DNA of 64,000 nucleotides from Promethearchaeota archaeon (GTDB lineage: Archaea > Asgardarchaeota > Lokiarchaeia > Sigyniarchaeales > SOKP01). The position numbers were made by a program, and so were the translations under genes. The stretch lies in contig JAEOTA010000064.1 of the NCBI GenBank assembly GCA_016840085.1, positions 21,583 to 85,582 of the forward strand. The letters are read 5' to 3'. The notes under the pieces were generated by a model, which was given only the letters and a program-made list of their open reading frames with translations, made no database searches and had not been told where the DNA came from. How positions within the stretch are numbered: the first letter of the stretch is position 1; each line of letters opens with the position of its first letter. Shown here piece by piece: positions 8,730 through 17,483 of this stretch.

Positions 8730-10160
8730 ATGGAAAGGGAAAATTTAATATTCACTTTAAGTGGAATCCGAGGAATAGCAGAAAAAGCTTTGGATTTCAA
8801 TATCACGAAAAAAATTACTATTGCCTATGGATTATGGCTTGATGGTAAAAATACACAAGTTGTTGTAGGGAAAGATACCAGACCAAGTGGAGAAATAATT
8901 GAAAAAGCTGTGATTGAAGGCCTAATCACAGTTGGTTTAGAAGTTATCAATCTAGGAGTGTGTCCTACTCCTATTATTATTCATGCTAAAAATAAGCTTA
9001 ATATTCCGGGAGGTATTATTATCACAGGCTCCCATAACCCACAAGAGTGGAATGGATTAAAACTTCTTTCTACAAAAACCTTTCTTAATAATAATGATCT
9101 AAAGGAAATCTCTATTAAATTAAATGAGATTGATCTAAACCATTACCCTTCAATAAAAGTTAATCGCAATCGATACATAAAAACCTTAGATCCAATTAAA
9201 GATTATATTCAAGATCTCTACAAATATATTGATTATAAAGGCATTATAGCCCAAAATGATCTTAGTGTTGTTATTGATACAGGAGCAGGAGCAGGAAAAG
9301 TCGCGACATCTCAAATCCTCAGTAAAATAGGATGTAAAGTGAAATTAATTAATGATGATTTACTGGTTAATAAGATATTTCCGAGAGAGATTGAACCTAT
9401 TGAAGAAAATTTAAAAGATCTAATAATGGAAGTTTGGCAAGGTAACCATGATATTGGTTTTGCGCATGATTCTGATGCTGATAGATTAGCAATAATTGGT
9501 GAAAACGGGATATGCTATCCTGAAGATATTGGATTAGCACTTATTACTGATTATTACCTTAAAAATAATTCTGATAGGGGGAAAGAAATTATATTTGTGA
9601 CAAATTTGGCTTCTTCTTTAAGATTCGAAGTAATTGCTGAAAGGTATGGCGCTCAGGTAATTAGAACGCCTATAGGAGAAAGATTTTTAATAGAAAAAAT
9701 GAATGAGTTAATAGAAGACCCATCTAAAAATTGCCTTGTATTTGGAGGAGAAGGTTCATGTGGAGGAGTTATAATCCCTGATTTTAATAACACAAGAGAT
9801 GGAATTTTTGCCTCCGCTAAAATTATTGAAATTTTAGTTAAAACAGGAAAAAAAGTATCAGAATTGGTATCAACACTCCCTAAATATTATTCATATAGAG
9901 AAAAAATCAATATTAAGAATAAAAATATCAACGAAATTATTAGATTATTAAAGAAAGAATTGTTAGAAGAAGGAGAAGAAATAGAACAATTTAATCTTGA
10001 TCTCAGATTTGGAAAAGAAAAAGAGTGGTTTGTTTTAATTCACCCTTCTAATACTGAGCCAATAATTAGAGTTATAAGTGAAGCAAAAAGAAAGTCATTA
10101 GCGAGAGTTTATTGTGAGACAACAGCAGAACTTATAAAGCTAGAAATATCAATGTTATAA
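8730..10160 (+). CDS. Phosphoglucomutase / phosphomannomutase (alpha-D-phosphohexomutase family)
   Basis: 476 aa, the usual family length. The active-site phosphoserine motif is TGSHNPQEWNGLK, the Mg-binding loop is DSDADRLA, the sugar-binding loop is GGEGSCGG, and the phosphate-binding loop is HPSNTEPIIR; all four conserved loops are intact. It interconverts hexose (or hexosamine) 1- and 6-phosphates. Archaeal relatives include PGM/PMM and GlmM-type enzymes, which cannot be separated by eye. It follows the ROK kinase in a likely operon that feeds sugar nucleotide or glycan synthesis. Confidence 0.92.
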   Translation: MERENLIFTLSGIRGIAEKALDFNITKKITIAYGLWLDGKNTQVVVGKDTRPSGEIIEKAVIEGLITVGLEVINLGVCPTPIIIHAKNKLNIPGGIIITGSHNPQEWNGLKLLSTKTFLNNNDLKEISIKLNEIDLNHYPSIKVNRNRYIKTLDPIKDYIQDLYKYIDYKGIIAQNDLSVVIDTGAGAGKVATSQILSKIGCKVKLINDDLLVNKIFPREIEPIEENLKDLIMEVWQGNHDIGFAHDSDADRLAIIGENGICYPEDIGLALITDYYLKNNSDRGKEIIFVTNLASSLRFEVIAERYGAQVIRTPIGERFLIEKMNELIEDPSKNCLVFGGEGSCGGVIIPDFNNTRDGIFASAKIIEILVKTGKKVSELVSTLPKYYSYREKINIKNKNINEIIRLLKKELLEEGEEIEQFNLDLRFGKEKEWFVLIHPSNTEPIIRVISEAKRKSLARVYCETTAELIKLEISML

Positions 10161-10301
10161 TTTTTTACAATATTTTTGTTGAAATTGCAATGTGTTTTCC
10201 CATCCATTTCCCATTTTCTCTTTCTATAAGGTTCAATCTACCGTTAAATTTAAATATTTAAGTATAATATATTTATTTTAAACATATTTGTTGATTATTT
10301 C

Positions 10302-10418
10302 ATGGTAATTAAAGATCATAGATGGATCGGGTTGGATTGTGGAGATACCTTAATCCGTACTCCGTCTATAAGTAAATCAATGACCATGACATTAATGTAT
10401 GTAGGATTTAATGTATAG
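10302..10418 (+). pseudogene. HAD-superfamily hydrolase remnant (motif I only)
   Basis: A 38-codon frame from ATG 10302 to TAG 10416. Its start, WIGLDCGDTLIRTPS, is a recognisable HAD motif I (Asp nucleophile in D-x-G-D-T-L). Nothing resembling motifs II-IV follows in any frame before 10650. It is probably a decayed or truncated HAD phosphatase gene. The surrounding stretch 10161-10657 has no other gene that I can see. Confidence 0.5.
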
Positions 10419-10666
10419 ATCCTTAATGCATTATCCTAATAAATACATAAAAATCAGCAAAACATTGACTCTTTTCCTTTAACTTTTCATACTTTACTTA
10501 AATAGGAATTTACATAATTGAACTGAATCTCTACTTCTTAGACATTTTCTACACTGTATTAGCTTTGGTGCAGGATAATTTCAAATTAGGATAAATAAAT
10601 ATGTTTTTTTCCAAAAAATAAATTTATAAAAAAAATTAAAAAAATATAAAAAATGAGGTGAAAGAG

Positions 10667-10918
10667 TTGTTAGAATTAAAGGAATTGGCAGAGAAAAGAG
10701 AAGCTGCTAAACTTAAAAAAGCTCAAGAATTAGAAAAATTAGAATTACTTGAGTTTAGCCACAATAAACCACAAAAGAAACAAGATAGATTAGAAAAGCT
10801 AAATCTAAAGTTATTAGAACTTTACGAAAGAGCGAAGTATAATCCAAGATACTTAGAAGAAAAGCAAAAATACTTAAGAAGTCTAGAAGTCCTGAAAGAA
10901 AATTACAGGAATCTTTAA
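10667..10918 (+). CDS. Small charged coiled-coil protein
   Basis: 83 aa from TTG 10667, Lys/Glu/Leu-rich and predicted almost entirely helical, with a heptad-like Leu pattern. Function unknown. The start choice rests on GAGGTGA (10655-10661), which leaves 5 bases to TTG. The nearer GTG at 10658 lies inside the SD and is unlikely to be the start. It ends 40 bases before the MFS transporter and may be co-transcribed. Confidence 0.6.
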   Translation: MLELKELAEKREAAKLKKAQELEKLELLEFSHNKPQKKQDRLEKLNLKLLELYERAKYNPRYLEEKQKYLRSLEVLKENYRNL

Positions 10919-10958
10919 TGCTGCTAAAGAGATAAAAAGACAATAAAGGTGAATTATA

Positions 10959-12236
10959 ATATCAGCAAATAATAATGAAATGGACCAAGAAATAGTAGAT
11001 CTCCAGACTGTATACGATAAAACAGAGAAAATTCAGAACACTATTCACAATAGAATTCATGTAAATAAATGGGAGTCAAATTTAAGGAAATCATATTTAT
11101 TTCATTTTTTCATGGGTCTTCACTTGATATCAGGAGTACTATTACCCTTTTTCCTGACTTGGGGAAAATTAACTTTCGTCGAGGTTATGTTGTTACAAAG
11201 CTACTTTACAATTATGATTTTAATATTTGAGATACCTTGTGGCGCTATAGCTGATTATATTAGCAGAAAGGTCTCTTTACAACTAGGAGCTTTAATCACT
11301 GCGATGGCAGCATTAATCTATGGAAGCTATCCGAACATAATCATTTTTGCTATTGGTGAAACTTTATGGGCTTTTGCTAGTGCTTTAACCTCTGGTACTG
11401 ATCAAGCTTTTATATATGATACATTGAGAAAACTTGAAAGAGAGGATGATATATCAAAAGTGATGGCTAGAAATAGGAGTTTCACATTGTTTGGCATAGC
11501 AATTTCAGCTCCAATAGGTTCAATCATAGCTGCGTATGCTTCGTTAAACCTGGTAATGACTTTTATGTTTATTCCATTTTTCATCGCAACATTAATATCA
11601 CTGACATTAAAAGAACCAAATCATGATTTAGAGAAAAAGAAAACTGAGAATTATTTCACTGTAATAAAATCTGGATTTAATGAACTCAAGAGAAATAGCG
11701 TTCTAAGAGTATTATCGTTTGAAATGATAATAACAGAGACAGCAGTCTTCTATATAATTTGGCTATATCAACTTTATCTTGAAGCATTACAATTTCAATT
11801 AATATTCTTTGGATTCATAAGCACATCAATGACTTTAATACAGATAGTTTTTAACAACATAGTTATAAAACTTGAAAATAAATGCAATAATAAGAAACGG
11901 TTCTTACAATTTTATTCGATAATACCAGGAATAGGATTTATTCTTATGTCAGTGATTTTCTTCATCCCGGTTAGCATTCCTTTAATTCTTATAGTAATAG
12001 GATTCGGTTTTTCACGGAGCTTACTGTTTACTAAGGCGATAAATAGCCAAATTGAGACACAGAATAGAGCCACAGTGATAAGCACAATAAATATGATAGC
12101 AAGTCTTATAAGAGCGATTCTTTACCCTTTCATTGGATACTTTGTAATGATTAATTTAAGTATAACATTTCTATTTCTGGGTGCCATGATAATCGTGTTT
12201 GCATTGTTCTCAAGAATTAAGAGCGAATATTTATAA
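10959..12236 (+). CDS. MFS transporter, apparent AUA start
   Basis: Major facilitator superfamily permease with about 12 hydrophobic helices. The loop after helix 2 reads GAIADYISRK, the family motif A (G-x-x-x-D-x-x-x-R-K). Substrate unknown; efflux is a common role for such proteins. The first ATG in frame is 10980. However AAAGGTGA at 10945-10952 lies 6 bases before an in-frame ATA at 10959, which would give M-SANNNE-MDQEI, while ATG 10980 would be 27 bases from that SD. The frame is open only from 10953. I therefore favour AUA 10959, with ATG 10980 as the alternative. Confidence 0.85.
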   Translation: MSANNNEMDQEIVDLQTVYDKTEKIQNTIHNRIHVNKWESNLRKSYLFHFFMGLHLISGVLLPFFLTWGKLTFVEVMLLQSYFTIMILIFEIPCGAIADYISRKVSLQLGALITAMAALIYGSYPNIIIFAIGETLWAFASALTSGTDQAFIYDTLRKLEREDDISKVMARNRSFTLFGIAISAPIGSIIAAYASLNLVMTFMFIPFFIATLISLTLKEPNHDLEKKKTENYFTVIKSGFNELKRNSVLRVLSFEMIITETAVFYIIWLYQLYLEALQFQLIFFGFISTSMTLIQIVFNNIVIKLENKCNNKKRFLQFYSIIPGIGFILMSVIFFIPVSIPLILIVIGFGFSRSLLFTKAINSQIETQNRATVISTINMIASLIRAILYPFIGYFVMINLSITFLFLGAMIIVFALFSRIKSEYL

Positions 12237-12390
12237 TAAACTTGTTTTTTTAATTTTGAATATTTAATTTTTAAGGAGATTAAGAATATGGGAGAAAAAA
12301 AAATCCTTATCATAAAATATTATTTTCTATTTTTGTAATAGCAAATTCTTTTTATTTGATTAAAAATGAAAAAGTAAGAGGTATCGAAAC

Positions 12391-13926
12391 ATGAAAAGAG
12401 TATATATTACAACTCCAATATATTATGTGAATGATGATCCACATATTGGGCATGCTCATACAACAATTATGGGTGATATTCTAAAGCGTATTTTAAAAAT
12501 GCGTGGAGTTCAAGTTTTTTATACAACTGGTGTTGATGAACATGGACAGAAGAATCAAGCTAGTGCCCACGAAAGCGGTTTTTCTGTAAATAATTATTTA
12601 GACCAAAAAGCTACTGTTTTTAAATCTGTATTTGAAAAATTAAATATTTCTTTTGATTTTTTCGTCCGAACATCACGAGAGGGTCATAAAAATTATGTAA
12701 AGCAGGTTTTGGATGAACTTTTTAGCAATAAATTGATTTATAAAAAATATTATGAAGGGTTGTATTGTCTTGGATGTGAACAGTTTAAAAAAACTTCAGA
12801 TTTAGATGAGAATGGGCTGTGCCCTGATCATAAAAAAGAACCTGAAATTCAAAAAGAAGTGAATTATTTTTTAAAAATTAGTGAATACCAATCCTGGTTA
12901 ATAAATTGCATAAAAAAGAATAAAACTCTCATTCAGCCCACAGTTTATCAAAAAGAGGTTTTAGCCATGTTAAATGAGCCATTGGATGATTGGTGTATTT
13001 CTCGCCCAAAAAGCAGGGTGACATTGGGAATTGATTTCCCATTTGATAGTAATTTTGTTACTTATGTATGGTTTGATGCACTTTTAAATTATATTTCAAA
13101 TCTCAAGCTAAATTTTGAAGGAGAATCCGAGTTTAATAATTATTGGGCTAATTTAATTCATCTCGGGGGAAAAGATATAATTAAAACCCATTGTATCTAT
13201 TGGCTTATAATGTTAAAAATTCTTGATTTAAATCTACCAAAATCTATCCAAATTCATGGACATTGGGTCGGTAAAGGAGGAATCAAGATGTCAAAATCGT
13301 TAGGAAATGTTATAGACCCATTAAAACTTCAACAAAGAATTGGAACAGATGCCATTCGATTTTTTTTATCTAGTAAAATGACAAATAAAGATTCTCGGAT
13401 TAACCCCTCACTTATTAAATCTTGTTATGAGAATGATCTTGCAAACAATATCGGAAATCTATTGTATCGTGCCTGTAAATTTACACTAAAGAACTTTGGT
13501 GATAAAGTACCAGAACCTGGAGATTTAATTGAAAGAGAAAAAATTTTACATTTATTTTTAGAGAAAATATTGAAAGTAAATATAAGTCAGCCCAGCTTAA
13601 AGATTTCTTATGAATTAGCTAATTCAATCCTAATTATTGGAAATAAACTAAATAAATATTTTAATGATGCAGCCCCTTGGAAACTCATAAAAGGAAAAAA
13701 CAAAGAGAAAGAAGTGAAAACAGTCTTATATACTGTTCTGGATGGAGTTAAAGTTCTCTTTGAATTGGCATATCCAATTATTCCAAATACTGCAAATGAA
13801 GTTTTAGAAATTATTGGAGCAAATAGAATACCTGATCGAATTATTAATCACAATATTCAAGTGGGTAAACTCAAACCAGGTTCAAAAATTTTAAGTCCAA
13901 AAATAATCTTTCCAAAATTAGTTTAA
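12391..13926 (+). CDS. metG: Methionyl-tRNA synthetase, bacterial-type short form
   Basis: Class I aminoacyl-tRNA synthetase charging tRNA-Met. 511 aa. The HIGH motif is PHIGHAHTT at residues 11-19, the KMSKS motif is KMSKSLGN, and a zinc knuckle CLGCEQ...CPDH lies in the connective peptide. The N-terminus ITTPIYYVNDDPHIGH and the compact length without the C-terminal EMAP/OB extension resemble the bacterial type (Bacillus/Thermotoga-like) more than typical archaeal MetRS, suggesting old lateral transfer. GAGGT lies upstream of the ATG. The 3' end overlaps the convergent uvrC stop by 4 bases. Confidence 0.95.
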   Translation: MKRVYITTPIYYVNDDPHIGHAHTTIMGDILKRILKMRGVQVFYTTGVDEHGQKNQASAHESGFSVNNYLDQKATVFKSVFEKLNISFDFFVRTSREGHKNYVKQVLDELFSNKLIYKKYYEGLYCLGCEQFKKTSDLDENGLCPDHKKEPEIQKEVNYFLKISEYQSWLINCIKKNKTLIQPTVYQKEVLAMLNEPLDDWCISRPKSRVTLGIDFPFDSNFVTYVWFDALLNYISNLKLNFEGESEFNNYWANLIHLGGKDIIKTHCIYWLIMLKILDLNLPKSIQIHGHWVGKGGIKMSKSLGNVIDPLKLQQRIGTDAIRFFLSSKMTNKDSRINPSLIKSCYENDLANNIGNLLYRACKFTLKNFGDKVPEPGDLIEREKILHLFLEKILKVNISQPSLKISYELANSILIIGNKLNKYFNDAAPWKLIKGKNKEKEVKTVLYTVLDGVKVLFELAYPIIPNTANEVLEIIGANRIPDRIINHNIQVGKLKPGSKILSPKIIFPKLV

Positions 13927-15749
13927 TCTTTTAATTCATTTAAAATAATCTCAGCTAATTTTTTCCCCACTATCTGAGATAATTCTTTTAAAGAAGCCCT
14001 TTTTATATTGATAACACTCCCAAAATAATTAAGTAATTTATTTCTTGTAACTGGACCTACTCCTTCAATATCGTCTAAAATTGAGCCTGTCATGCGTTTT
14101 TTCCTTTGCTTTTTGTGGAGTCTTACAGCGAAACGGTGAGCTTCGTCCCTCACTCTTTGAAATAATTTTAAGAGTGGTGAATTTTTAGGAAGGATAATAG
14201 GGTTTTTATTATTAGGTATAAAGAGTTCTTCATACTTCTTAGCTAATCCTATAATAGGAATTTCAAGACCTAGTTCTTGTAACACAGAAACACCCGCGTT
14301 CAATTGTCCTTTTCCCCCATCTATTAATATTAAATCGGGAAGTTCTAAGTTTCGGTTTAATAACATTGTATATCTTCTTTTTAAAACTTCTTTCATCATT
14401 GCAACATCATCGGGTGTCGATTTAGTTCTTATTTTAAAGTGCCTGTAATTCTTATTATATGGTTTTGCTTCTAAAAAATAAACCATTGAGCCAGTTGCGT
14501 CTCTCCCTTCAATATTTGAAATATCAAAGCCTTCAATGATCCTAGGTTCTTTTTGTAGTTTTAAAATTTCTTTTGCTTCTTTTAATACCTCTTCTCTAAA
14601 ATCTTCTTCATCCATTTTAATCTGTTCCATTTGAACCTGCTGATTAACCATAACTTTAGCATTTCTATTAGCAATTCGTATTAGGCTTATTTCATAGTCA
14701 TCTATAGGAGATCTTATTTGTATCTCTCCTTTTATATCTTTTAAATACTTAATTAGAATATCAAATCTTTCGCTTACTTCAGCAATAATTATTACATCTG
14801 GTAATTGGGTTTTAAAATCTTGATAATATTGTTCCAAGATAGAAGAAAGCAACTCACCTTTATGAACTAGTTTTTCTCTTAAATCGAAATTAAAAGAATT
14901 TTTATTTATTATTCTACCCTCTCTAATATGAATTATTATCATTGCCACATAATTATCTTCAGAATGATATCCAATGATATCCTTATTCGCATCATGATTT
15001 AAGAATACATGTTGCTGATCGGTAGCATGATCAATATCATCCAATTTATCTCTCCAGAAAGCTGCTAATTCAAATTCTTGGGATTTTGCAGCATTTTGCA
15101 TTTTTTCTTCGATTTGTTTTTTTAGTTCACTTGTTTCTCCTTTTAAAAACATTTCGATTCTTTTAATATTGTTGCGATATTTTTCTTTTGTTATTTCAGT
15201 GAAGCATGGACCCAAGCAAAGTTTTAATTGATAATATAAACAAGGGTTTTTTTTCTTTCTACCAGGTTTTTTACAAGAACAGTAGGGGAATATTTTCCTT
15301 AAATCCCTTAGTATTCTTACAATTTCTTTTTTATCTGTATAAGGTCCTAAAAACAAATTGTTTTGGGAATATTTTTCTGGATTTCTAATTACACGGATTC
15401 TGGGAAAGTCTTCTGAGTAAAAAATTGCTACCCAAGGATATGATTTAGAATCCCTCATTATTACGTTATAGCGAGGGAGATATTTTTTGATTTGGATATT
15501 TTCTAAAAGGAGTGCTTCTTTCTCATTTTCTGTTATAATATATTCAATAGAACGAATCTTATTTATTAATTCTTTAATTTTTTCCTCATAATAGGGATCT
15601 GTATAACTAGTTTTTAAGAAATATTGATTTACTCTTTTTTTTATATTTTTAGATTTTCCGATGTAAAGTATTGAACCTTTCTTATCTACAAATAAATAAA
15701 CTCCAGGTTCGTTAGGTAAACTTTTTCTTTGTAATTCTAAGTCCTTCAT
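13923..15749 (-). CDS. uvrC: Excinuclease ABC subunit C
   Basis: Dual-incision nuclease of nucleotide excision repair. 608 aa. The N-terminal GIY-YIG domain (GVYLFVDKKGSILYIGKSKNIKKR, residues about 16-39 in two pieces) makes the 3' cut. A UVR helical hairpin, an RNase H-like domain with GFDISNIEGRDATGSMV (5' cut) and a C-terminal HhH (LDDIEGVGPVTRNKLLNYFGS) complete the standard bacterial order. Four Cys (CSCKKPG...CLYYQLKLCLGPC) match the Fe-S cluster motif of UvrC. In archaea UvrABC is of bacterial origin; uvrA and uvrB are not in this window. Confidence 0.96.
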   Translation of the reverse strand: MKDLELQRKSLPNEPGVYLFVDKKGSILYIGKSKNIKKRVNQYFLKTSYTDPYYEEKIKELINKIRSIEYIITENEKEALLLENIQIKKYLPRYNVIMRDSKSYPWVAIFYSEDFPRIRVIRNPEKYSQNNLFLGPYTDKKEIVRILRDLRKIFPYCSCKKPGRKKKNPCLYYQLKLCLGPCFTEITKEKYRNNIKRIEMFLKGETSELKKQIEEKMQNAAKSQEFELAAFWRDKLDDIDHATDQQHVFLNHDANKDIIGYHSEDNYVAMIIIHIREGRIINKNSFNFDLREKLVHKGELLSSILEQYYQDFKTQLPDVIIIAEVSERFDILIKYLKDIKGEIQIRSPIDDYEISLIRIANRNAKVMVNQQVQMEQIKMDEEDFREEVLKEAKEILKLQKEPRIIEGFDISNIEGRDATGSMVYFLEAKPYNKNYRHFKIRTKSTPDDVAMMKEVLKRRYTMLLNRNLELPDLILIDGGKGQLNAGVSVLQELGLEIPIIGLAKKYEELFIPNNKNPIILPKNSPLLKLFQRVRDEAHRFAVRLHKKQRKKRMTGSILDDIEGVGPVTRNKLLNYFGSVINIKRASLKELSQIVGKKLAEIILNELKD

Positions 15750-15913
15750 GAATAAATTAAAATCTATTGATATTTATGATATAATAGTTTGTTGAATTTT
15801 TTATTTTTATCAACAAAAGAATCAAGATATAATTAATAATTAAAGAGAATAAATGTTATTTATTATTATTAAACATAAGCAGTAATAGGTTTAATGTGAA
15901 AAGTAGTGTTTTT

Positions 15914-16111
15914 ATGGTTAATATTAGAATTTGTCCAAGATGTAAAAAGCCTACATTAAGAAACGCAACAAATGTTAGTGGTTGGCTTGCTCCCGATTTA
16001 TATGAGTGCAGTGATAAGAAGTGTGGTTATATTGGTAGATTTTATATTGAAGTTGATTCAGAAGATTTTAAATTAGATCAAGAAGAAAATTCTTTTAATT
16101 TAGAAGAATAA
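15914..16111 (+). CDS. Small zinc-ribbon protein
   Basis: 65 aa from ATG 15914; a GTG at 15896 would add 6 residues. CPRCKK near the start and CSDKKCGY further on give a four-Cys zinc ribbon, followed by a beta-rich and acidic tail. Similar tiny zinc ribbons are common in archaea and usually unassigned. It lies 20 bases upstream of the R15P isomerase gene on the same strand, so the two are probably co-transcribed. Confidence 0.75.
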   Translation: MVNIRICPRCKKPTLRNATNVSGWLAPDLYECSDKKCGYIGRFYIEVDSEDFKLDQEENSFNLEE

Positions 16112-16131
16112 AACAATAATTTGTGATTTTT

Positions 16132-17064
16132 ATGGAACAATTATTAAACGATGCTGAAAGAATTAGGTCATTAGAAATACAAGGTGCTACTAATGTAGCA
16201 CTTAGAGCAATTGACTTTTTAAGTGATTATGCTAAAAGATTAAAATGTGAGAATATTGACAAATGTTTTGAGAGCCTTTATAATGCAAGAGATATTTTAA
16301 TTGAAACAAGGCCCACGGAACCTGCTATGAAAAATGGTTTGAAATTTATTATGAAAAAATTAGAAGAAGATAAAGAAAACTTATATGCTGAGTATATTTC
16401 TGATTTCATTGAAAAATATAAGAATCAATACTATGATATGATTCAAATATCAAAGAAAAGAATTGCTGAAATTGGCGCTCGACGAATTCCTGCTACCAGT
16501 AAGAAATATACTGTAATGACACATTGCCATTCATCTTTAGTTGCTGCGATTCTATTAGAGGCTAAAAAGCAGGGAAAGAATTTCAAGGTAATAAATACAG
16601 AAACTCAACCTAGATTGCAAGGTCGGAAAACAGCAAAAAAGTTATTAGATGCTGGAATTGAAGTCACTCAAGTTATTGATAGCGCAATGCGATGGGCTGT
16701 TAGGCATTTTCAAGTAGATTTAATTTTAATTGGGGCAGATAGTATTACTTCTGAAGGAACAATTATCAATAAAATAGGATCAAGATTGCTAGCATTAGTA
16801 GCTCATGAAGAACACGTACCTTTTTATGTGGCATCTCCATTATTGAAATATAATCCAGAAACCAATTTGGGTATTTTAGAAATTATCGAAATGAGAGAGC
16901 CAAAAGAAATATGGGAAAATCCTCCAGAAGGTATAGAGATCCTAAATCCTGCATTTGAGACAGTAAGTAGAAGGTATATCGATGGATTAATTACAGAAGC
17001 AGGAATATTTGCTTCAAGTCATGTCCCAAATTATTTCGCGAAAATATATCCAGAAATGGTGTAA
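16132..17064 (+). CDS. Ribose-1,5-bisphosphate isomerase (aIF2B-like family)
   Basis: Converts ribose-1,5-bisphosphate to ribulose-1,5-bisphosphate, the RuBisCO substrate, in archaeal AMP salvage. 310 aa. The family core IGARRI, THCHSS (Cys132), TETQPRLQGR, GADSI (Asp203) and NKIGS aligns well with the Thermococcus enzyme, including its catalytic Cys and Asp. These features favour R15P isomerase over the regulatory aIF2B-alpha. A RuBisCO gene 2.1 kb away supports this. AMP phosphorylase, the first enzyme, is not in the window. A GTG at 16123 is an alternative start. Confidence 0.85.
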   Translation: MEQLLNDAERIRSLEIQGATNVALRAIDFLSDYAKRLKCENIDKCFESLYNARDILIETRPTEPAMKNGLKFIMKKLEEDKENLYAEYISDFIEKYKNQYYDMIQISKKRIAEIGARRIPATSKKYTVMTHCHSSLVAAILLEAKKQGKNFKVINTETQPRLQGRKTAKKLLDAGIEVTQVIDSAMRWAVRHFQVDLILIGADSITSEGTIINKIGSRLLALVAHEEHVPFYVASPLLKYNPETNLGILEIIEMREPKEIWENPPEGIEILNPAFETVSRRYIDGLITEAGIFASSHVPNYFAKIYPEMV

Positions 17065-17483
17065 TGTTCCAATAGTTAGTATCGAGAATTTCACTAATTC
17101 TATTGAGGGATTTCATTAATATTGTAAATAAGGATATTAATACTTGCATTTATAAAAATCGTTAATGAATAATTCCCCGTTATCTGATAAGACATAAATT
17201 TTATGTATTGATTTTTAGAAAATCTTTATACTCCAAATTTGAATATACTGAATAGAATTCATATGGATTAATTTTGCTATATAAGAGAAAGAAAAATATC
17301 GTAAAAATAGTATATCGTGTTGATTTTTTAATGATTTAGACGGACGTATCGTTGAGTCTATTTACACACTTGTGATAAGTGTATTATTAATAAAAAAGAT
17401 AAAAAAAAAATTTAATTTGAAAAATAAGAAGTATAAAAAATTGAAATTAAAAAATAAATAAGAAATGTTTTTAGGAGTTTAGT
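17065..17483 (+). other. Intergenic, no gene recognised
   Basis: 419 bases of AT-rich sequence with no convincing frame, RNA or repeat. AGGAG at about 17474 is a plausible SD for the TTG start at 17484. Confidence 0.5.

Noticed and set aside
10231..10250. tRNA T-arm-like GGTTCAATCTACC
   Set aside because: No acceptor, D or anticodon stem can be formed around it.
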